From the NCBI GenBank assembly GCA_031549145.1, contig JAVBQI010000211.1:1-24309 (forward strand): a DNA stretch of 24,309 nt. The letters are read 5' to 3'. The notes under the pieces are model-generated. The model saw nothing but the letters and a program-made list of their open reading frames with translations. It was not told the DNA's origin and made no database searches. Source of the stretch: JAVBSX01 sp031549145. GTDB taxonomy: Bacteria; Planctomycetota; Planctomycetia; Pirellulales; Thermoguttaceae. A program made the translations under genes and the position numbers. Below are positions 21,394 to 24,309 of this stretch, piece after piece (the first letter of the stretch is position 1; each line of letters opens with the position of its first letter).

Positions 21394-22656
21394 ATGGCGA
21401 AAATTTACAAAAAGAAGACGACGATCATTGATCCGAAGACCGGCGAGAAGAGAAAAGGCGAGTCGAAGAAATGGTGGGGCCGCTACCGCGACGCATCGGG
21501 CGTCGACCATCGCATCCCGCTTTCGCCGAACAAGTATTTAGCGCAACAGATGCTTGCCGAGTTGATCGACAAGACCGAACGCCAACGCGCAGGGGTACTG
21601 CATCCGGCGGAGGAAGAAATGCAAAGGCCGATCAAAGAGCATCTCGACGATTACGAAAAACACTTGAAAATCAAAGGCGTTTCGAAGTCGCATCTCGTCG
21701 GCGCTCGCGGAAAGCTGCGGCGGTTCGTCGAGGCTTGCCGTTGGAAGAACGTCGCCCAGATTAAACGCACGGAGGTTGAGGCGTTTTTGAGTGACCTCCG
21801 CGAACTGCACGGCGTCGGCATTCAGACGGTCAATCATTATTTGCAGATCCTCAAGAGCTTTGCGAATTGGTTGACGATCAACAATCGGCTGATCCATAGT
21901 CCGCTGATTGGGATGCAAAAACTCAACGCTCGCTTGGATCGCCGCCACGACCGTCGGGCTCTTTCGGAGGAAGAGTTTTCGCTGCTGATCCGAGCCGCCG
22001 AAACGGGGCCGCCGAGTTGGGGCTTGATCGGTCCCGACCGGGCCATGCTGTACGTTCTGGCCGCTTGGACAGGCTTTCGCAAGGGAGAACTGGGAAGCCT
22101 CACGCTCCGTAATTTCAAGCTCGACGCCGAAATCAAAACCGTCACGATTGAAGCGGCGTACAGCAAACGTCGCCGCGAAGATACGCAAATCCTGCATCCC
22201 GACTTGGTCGAATATCTGCAAGATTGGCTGGCGCAACGTAATCCGAAGCCGGATGAGATTCTGTTCCCGATCTCGGCTCGGACTTGCAAGGTCGAACGCG
22301 CGACGTCGAAAATGATCAAGTTCGACATCGAATCGGCGCGGGCGTTCTGGATTGACGAAGCGGCAACCGACGAAGAGAAAAAGACCCGCGAAGAATCGGA
22401 CATGCTGACCTATCGCGACAGCCGGGGCAAGTACGCCGACTTCCATTGTTTGCGACATACGTTCATCACAAATTTATGCCGCGCGAAGGTCTCGCCCAAG
22501 ACGGCACAGGTCTTGGCTCGCCACTCGGACATCAATTTGACGCTCAACATCTACACGCACGTCGACCAGCCGGAACAGATCGAAGCGATAAATTCGCTGC
22601 CCGCCGTGCCGGGATTGAAGCGACGGAAGAAGGAGGAAGGCAATGCCGCTTCTTGA
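21394..22656 (+). CDS. int: Tyrosine recombinase / phage integrase
   Basis: 420 residues from ATG 21394 with GGAGAAGA at 21380-21387. Residues about 1-75 are a basic arm-binding region; about 76-175 a SAM-like core-binding domain (LRRFVEACRWKNVAQIKRTE; NHYLQILKSFANWL); about 185-390 the catalytic domain. Catalytic residues visible: Arg229 (TGFRKGEL), Lys258, His351 and Arg354 (FHCLRHTF), His377 (LARHSDI) and Tyr387 (NIYTH). An insertion of about 25 charged residues (around 322-345) before the HxxR box is typical of planctomycete integrases as I recall them. It integrates and excises the element by strand exchange at att sites. All key residues are present, so it should be active. The group II intron remnant begins about 44 bases downstream in the opposite direction. 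Confidence 0.9.
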   Translation: MAKIYKKKTTIIDPKTGEKRKGESKKWWGRYRDASGVDHRIPLSPNKYLAQQMLAELIDKTERQRAGVLHPAEEEMQRPIKEHLDDYEKHLKIKGVSKSHLVGARGKLRRFVEACRWKNVAQIKRTEVEAFLSDLRELHGVGIQTVNHYLQILKSFANWLTINNRLIHSPLIGMQKLNARLDRRHDRRALSEEEFSLLIRAAETGPPSWGLIGPDRAMLYVLAAWTGFRKGELGSLTLRNFKLDAEIKTVTIEAAYSKRRREDTQILHPDLVEYLQDWLAQRNPKPDEILFPISARTCKVERATSKMIKFDIESARAFWIDEAATDEEKKTREESDMLTYRDSRGKYADFHCLRHTFITNLCRAKVSPKTAQVLARHSDINLTLNIYTHVDQPEQIEAINSLPAVPGLKRRKKEEGNAAS

Positions 22657-22707
22657 ATGCGACATCAAAACGAACCTCGTTTCGGCAAACGCCGGAGCGA
22701 CCGGGTG

Positions 22708-22732
22708 GCCCTGGGGATTACTCCTCCAGGGC
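22708..22732 (-). ncRNA. Group II intron domain VI
   Basis: On the minus strand the arms GCCCTGG and CCAGGGC pair perfectly over 7 bp (22726-22732 and 22708-22714), with an A-containing internal segment (AGGAGTAATCC) that could hold the branch-point adenosine. It lies 7 bases downstream of domain V, the expected place and size. Confidence 0.7.
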
Positions 22733-22739
22733 TCCCACA

Positions 22740-22773
22740 GATCCGTGCTTGCGGGCATTACCGCACACGGCTC
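22740..22773 (-). ncRNA. Group II intron domain V
   Basis: 34 nucleotides on the minus strand beginning GAGCCGTGTGCGGTAA and ending CACGGATC: the classical domain V opening GAGCC, a lower stem CCGTG/CACGG, a two-base bulge (AG) and a GTAA loop region. Position 32 is A where most domain V sequences have U or C opposite G3, which weakens one basal pair. Such a well preserved catalytic core suggests recent activity. Confidence 0.85.
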
Positions 22774-22812
22774 CTCAAGATATTGGATTCTATTGTTACT
22801 ACGCGATTCAAT

Positions 22813-23817
22813 TCATGGTGTCTTTTTGAAGACACTGTGAACGATGATTGGGGGTGGTAATGGATAGCGTTTCAGAAGAAGATAAAATTTTCTCCATGTC
22901 ATGCTGTTCTCTCTGTTTCGGCGATTCAGCCATTGCTTCCAGCAACGTTTCACCGATTGCAAGAACGCACCAAGGGTTCGTCTGTTACCGGTAATGCCGT
23001 AGTAGGCGTAATGTCCTTTCACTTTGGCACAGAGAGCCTGCCATTGCCATCGAACCGACTCGTGTCGATTCTTGCCACACCATTGCGTGATGCTTTCGAT
23101 ACTTCTCGCAAGTCTTGATTTCATGGTTTTTCTTTTGACCGCCCACTTCCCCCGACGGGTTTTACCCCAATAATGAGTGAGACCGAGCAGGTCAAATACT
23201 TCAGGACGTTTACCGCCCTTTCCGATGTCGCTCGATTGCTCTTCGCGACGGCGTTCCGGATGATAAGGAGCCCTGAAATCGATCAACTTCGTCTTTTCCG
23301 GATGCACCGTCAATCCGAATTTCTCGAATCGCTTCGAGATCACCTTCATGACACGATCCGCGTCGTATTTCAATTCGAATACGATCACGAAATCGTCGGC
23401 AAACCGAATCAAACGACATTTCCCACGCATCAGCGGCTTGACCGTTTGCTCAAACCACTCGTCCAAAACATAGTGAAGATAGATGTTCGCCAAAAGCGGC
23501 GAAATCACGCCTCCTTGCGGCGATCCGGATTCCGCGTAACTGTCGTTACCGTCTCCCCTCACACCGGCATTGAGCCATTTGCCGATCAGGCGTCGCAACA
23601 CCCCGTCGCGTACCCTTCTTGACACGAATTCTTGAAGATGCTTGTGATCGAGGTTGTCGAAAAACTTGCGTATGTCGACCTCCAAAATCCATCCGCCTTT
23701 CACCTCCATCGCGGTCTCCCACACGGCGGCAAGTGCCTGATGGGCATTGCGTCCCGGTCGGAAGCCAAACGAGACGTCGTAAAAATCATGCTCATAGGTA
23801 AATGCTCCAGGAACCAC
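22813..23817 (-). pseudogene. Group II intron reverse transcriptase/maturase, N-terminus missing
   Basis: The open frame starts at GTG 23817, but similarity begins only at YEHDFYDVSFGFRPGRNAHQ (residue 8 onward), so the first RT blocks (RT0 to about RT2a) are lost and residues 1-7 come from IS66 sequence. Present: VDIRKFFD (RT3, Asp48), SPQGGVISPLLANIYLH (RT4), LIRFADDFVIVF (RT5, FADD in place of YADD), GLTVHPEKTKL (RT6), FDLLGLTHYWGKTRRGKWAV (RT7), and the thumb/X domain ending RYPLPPPIIVHSVF. No endonuclease domain, as in several bacterial classes (C-F). Without its N-terminus it cannot be a working reverse transcriptase. Its stop lies 40 bases before domain V. Confidence 0.9.
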
Positions 23818-23911
23818 ATTGTTGCCTGATTTTCTTTTGGTTGGATAATTGGTGGCGTCATCGGTCCGGTCGTCGGACTGAATTCTTCATGCCACCAGCC
23901 ACCCATACTCC

Positions 23912-24235
23912 ATGCCACGCATTCGTTACACGGACGAAGTCCGCCAGCAGGCACTCAGCCTTGTTCTGGATTCCCATCTTCCCGTCGCCCAGGTCGCCCG
24001 CGACACCGGCTGCTCCATCAACACGGTTCATCTCTGGTTGAAACAACATCGTCGCCAACAGGATGGTCGACCAGCAGGTCAACAGGACGAGAAGGCGACC
24101 TTCGTTCCGGTCAACATCATCGATGCCGGACAGCATCCCGTTGAAATCCTGATGCCCAACGGGATCACCATCAAGTTGACGGACGCCTCTCCCCGATATG
24201 TCGCCGAACTCCTAAACGTCCTGGTATCATGTTGA
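23912..24235 (+). CDS. tnpA: IS66 accessory protein TnpA-like
   Basis: 107 residues from ATG 23912. The start MPRIRYTDEVRQQALSLVLD is followed by a helix-turn-helix (PVAQVARDTGCSINTVHLWL), then a Gln-rich hinge, a strand HPVEILMPNGITIKL and DASPRYVAELLNVL. This is the TnpA pattern (small HTH protein of the three-gene IS66 group, followed by TnpB and the transposase TnpC). It likely helps recognise the element's ends. It is 114 bases from the proposed terminus and its stop overlaps the tnpB start. Confidence 0.85.
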   Translation: MPRIRYTDEVRQQALSLVLDSHLPVAQVARDTGCSINTVHLWLKQHRRQQDGRPAGQQDEKATFVPVNIIDAGQHPVEILMPNGITIKLTDASPRYVAELLNVLVSC

Positions 24236-24309
24236 GTATCCCGCCCAACACGAAGATTTCGCTCTGCACCTCGCCGGTCGACATGCGAAAATCATTTAAC
24301 GGGCTTCTC
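24229..24309 (+). CDS. tnpB: IS66 accessory protein TnpB, N-terminal part (runs off the window)
   Basis: 27 codons are visible from ATG 24229, overlapping the tnpA stop. The sequence ISLCTSPVDMRKSFNGLL contains the PVDMRKSxxGL motif that defines IS66 TnpB (Orf2). The rest of TnpB and the tnpC transposase should lie to the right. Confidence 0.85.
   Translation, partial: MLSIPPNTKISLCTSPVDMRKSFNGLL

Larger units (their letters stand above)
22700..23797 (-). mobile_element. Group II intron, 3' part, truncated by IS66
   Basis: On the minus strand an intron maturase is followed by domains V and VI and an intron-like 3' end (GGGCCACCCGGTC), placing the 3' boundary at about 22700. The 5' half, with domains I-IV and the RT N-terminus, is missing: the maturase similarity stops at about 23797, where an IS66-like terminus begins. 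The remaining 5' part might continue beyond the IS element, off the right edge. The intron lies next to the integrase and in the opposite direction. Confidence 0.8.
23798..24309 (+). mobile_element. IS66-family insertion sequence, left end (partial)
   Basis: The start is proposed at GTAAATGCTCCAGGAACC (23798), which resembles IS66-family ends that begin GTAA, and lies exactly where the maturase similarity ends. The element then carries tnpA (23912) and the start of tnpB (24229) and leaves the window. If correct, the eight bases before it (23790-23797) should recur at the right-hand end as an IS66-type target duplication. This end is inferred, not verified. Confidence 0.75.

Noticed and set aside
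23700..23954. 84-codon minus-strand frame crossing the intron-IS66 border
   Set aside because: It reads out of frame with the maturase and combines sequence from two elements.
1..24309. CRISPR array, rRNA or tRNA genes
   Set aside because: No regular direct repeats with spacers, no rRNA motifs and no cloverleaf were noticed on reading; no scan was run.

Overview
The window is most simply read as the structural and integration end of a prophage in a member of the Planctomycetota. No 16S or host housekeeping gene is present, so this rests on recognised family resemblances: the tail module from the DUF2190-like protein through the tape measure to a set of small baseplate-type proteins, the tyrosine integrase with its small excisionase-like HTH gene, and a proline-rich secreted protein beside a papain-like peptidase. 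The sequence is moderately GC-rich, and nearly all phage genes lie on the + strand with 1-11 base overlaps.

Layout. (1) At the left edge a fused capsid-maturation protease/major capsid gene (68-1879) lacks a convincing N-terminus, and a possible minus-strand gene runs out of the window. (2) At 1963-3064 come a DUF2190-like capsid protein and two head-tail connector/tail-completion proteins. (3) At 3173-6086 is an unusual cassette: a small protein with a C-terminal membrane segment, a membrane-anchored PKD-like/proline-rich protein, a C1 papain-like cysteine peptidase and a holin-like membrane/coiled-coil protein. (4) At 6007-8025 are an HK97-gp10-like protein, a tail tube gene broken by a one-base frameshift, a small unknown gene and two tail assembly chaperone reading frames probably joined by -1 frameshifting. 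(5) At 8003-18614 are the tape measure and seven distal tail/baseplate/fibre-like proteins. (6) At 18778-20560 are a HARE-HTH protein and two small unknown genes, bounded by two good intrinsic terminators. (7) After a 466-base control-like region (20561-21026) come a MerR/AlpA-type HTH protein and a tyrosine integrase. (8) Convergent with the integrase lies the 3' part of a group II intron (maturase, domain V, domain VI), cut at about 23797 by the left end of an IS66-family element that runs off the right edge.

How it fits together: the head gene, connector, tail tube, chaperone and tape measure order is that of a siphovirus-like morphogenesis module. The cassette at 3173-6086 sits inside this module and is the best candidate for an unusual lysis, secretion or virion-processing function. 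The broken tail tube gene, the truncated protease domain and the nested mobile elements suggest a decaying prophage, unless the tail tube frameshift is a base-call error. No replication genes, CI-like repressor, terminase or portal are seen in the window; some may lie to the left.
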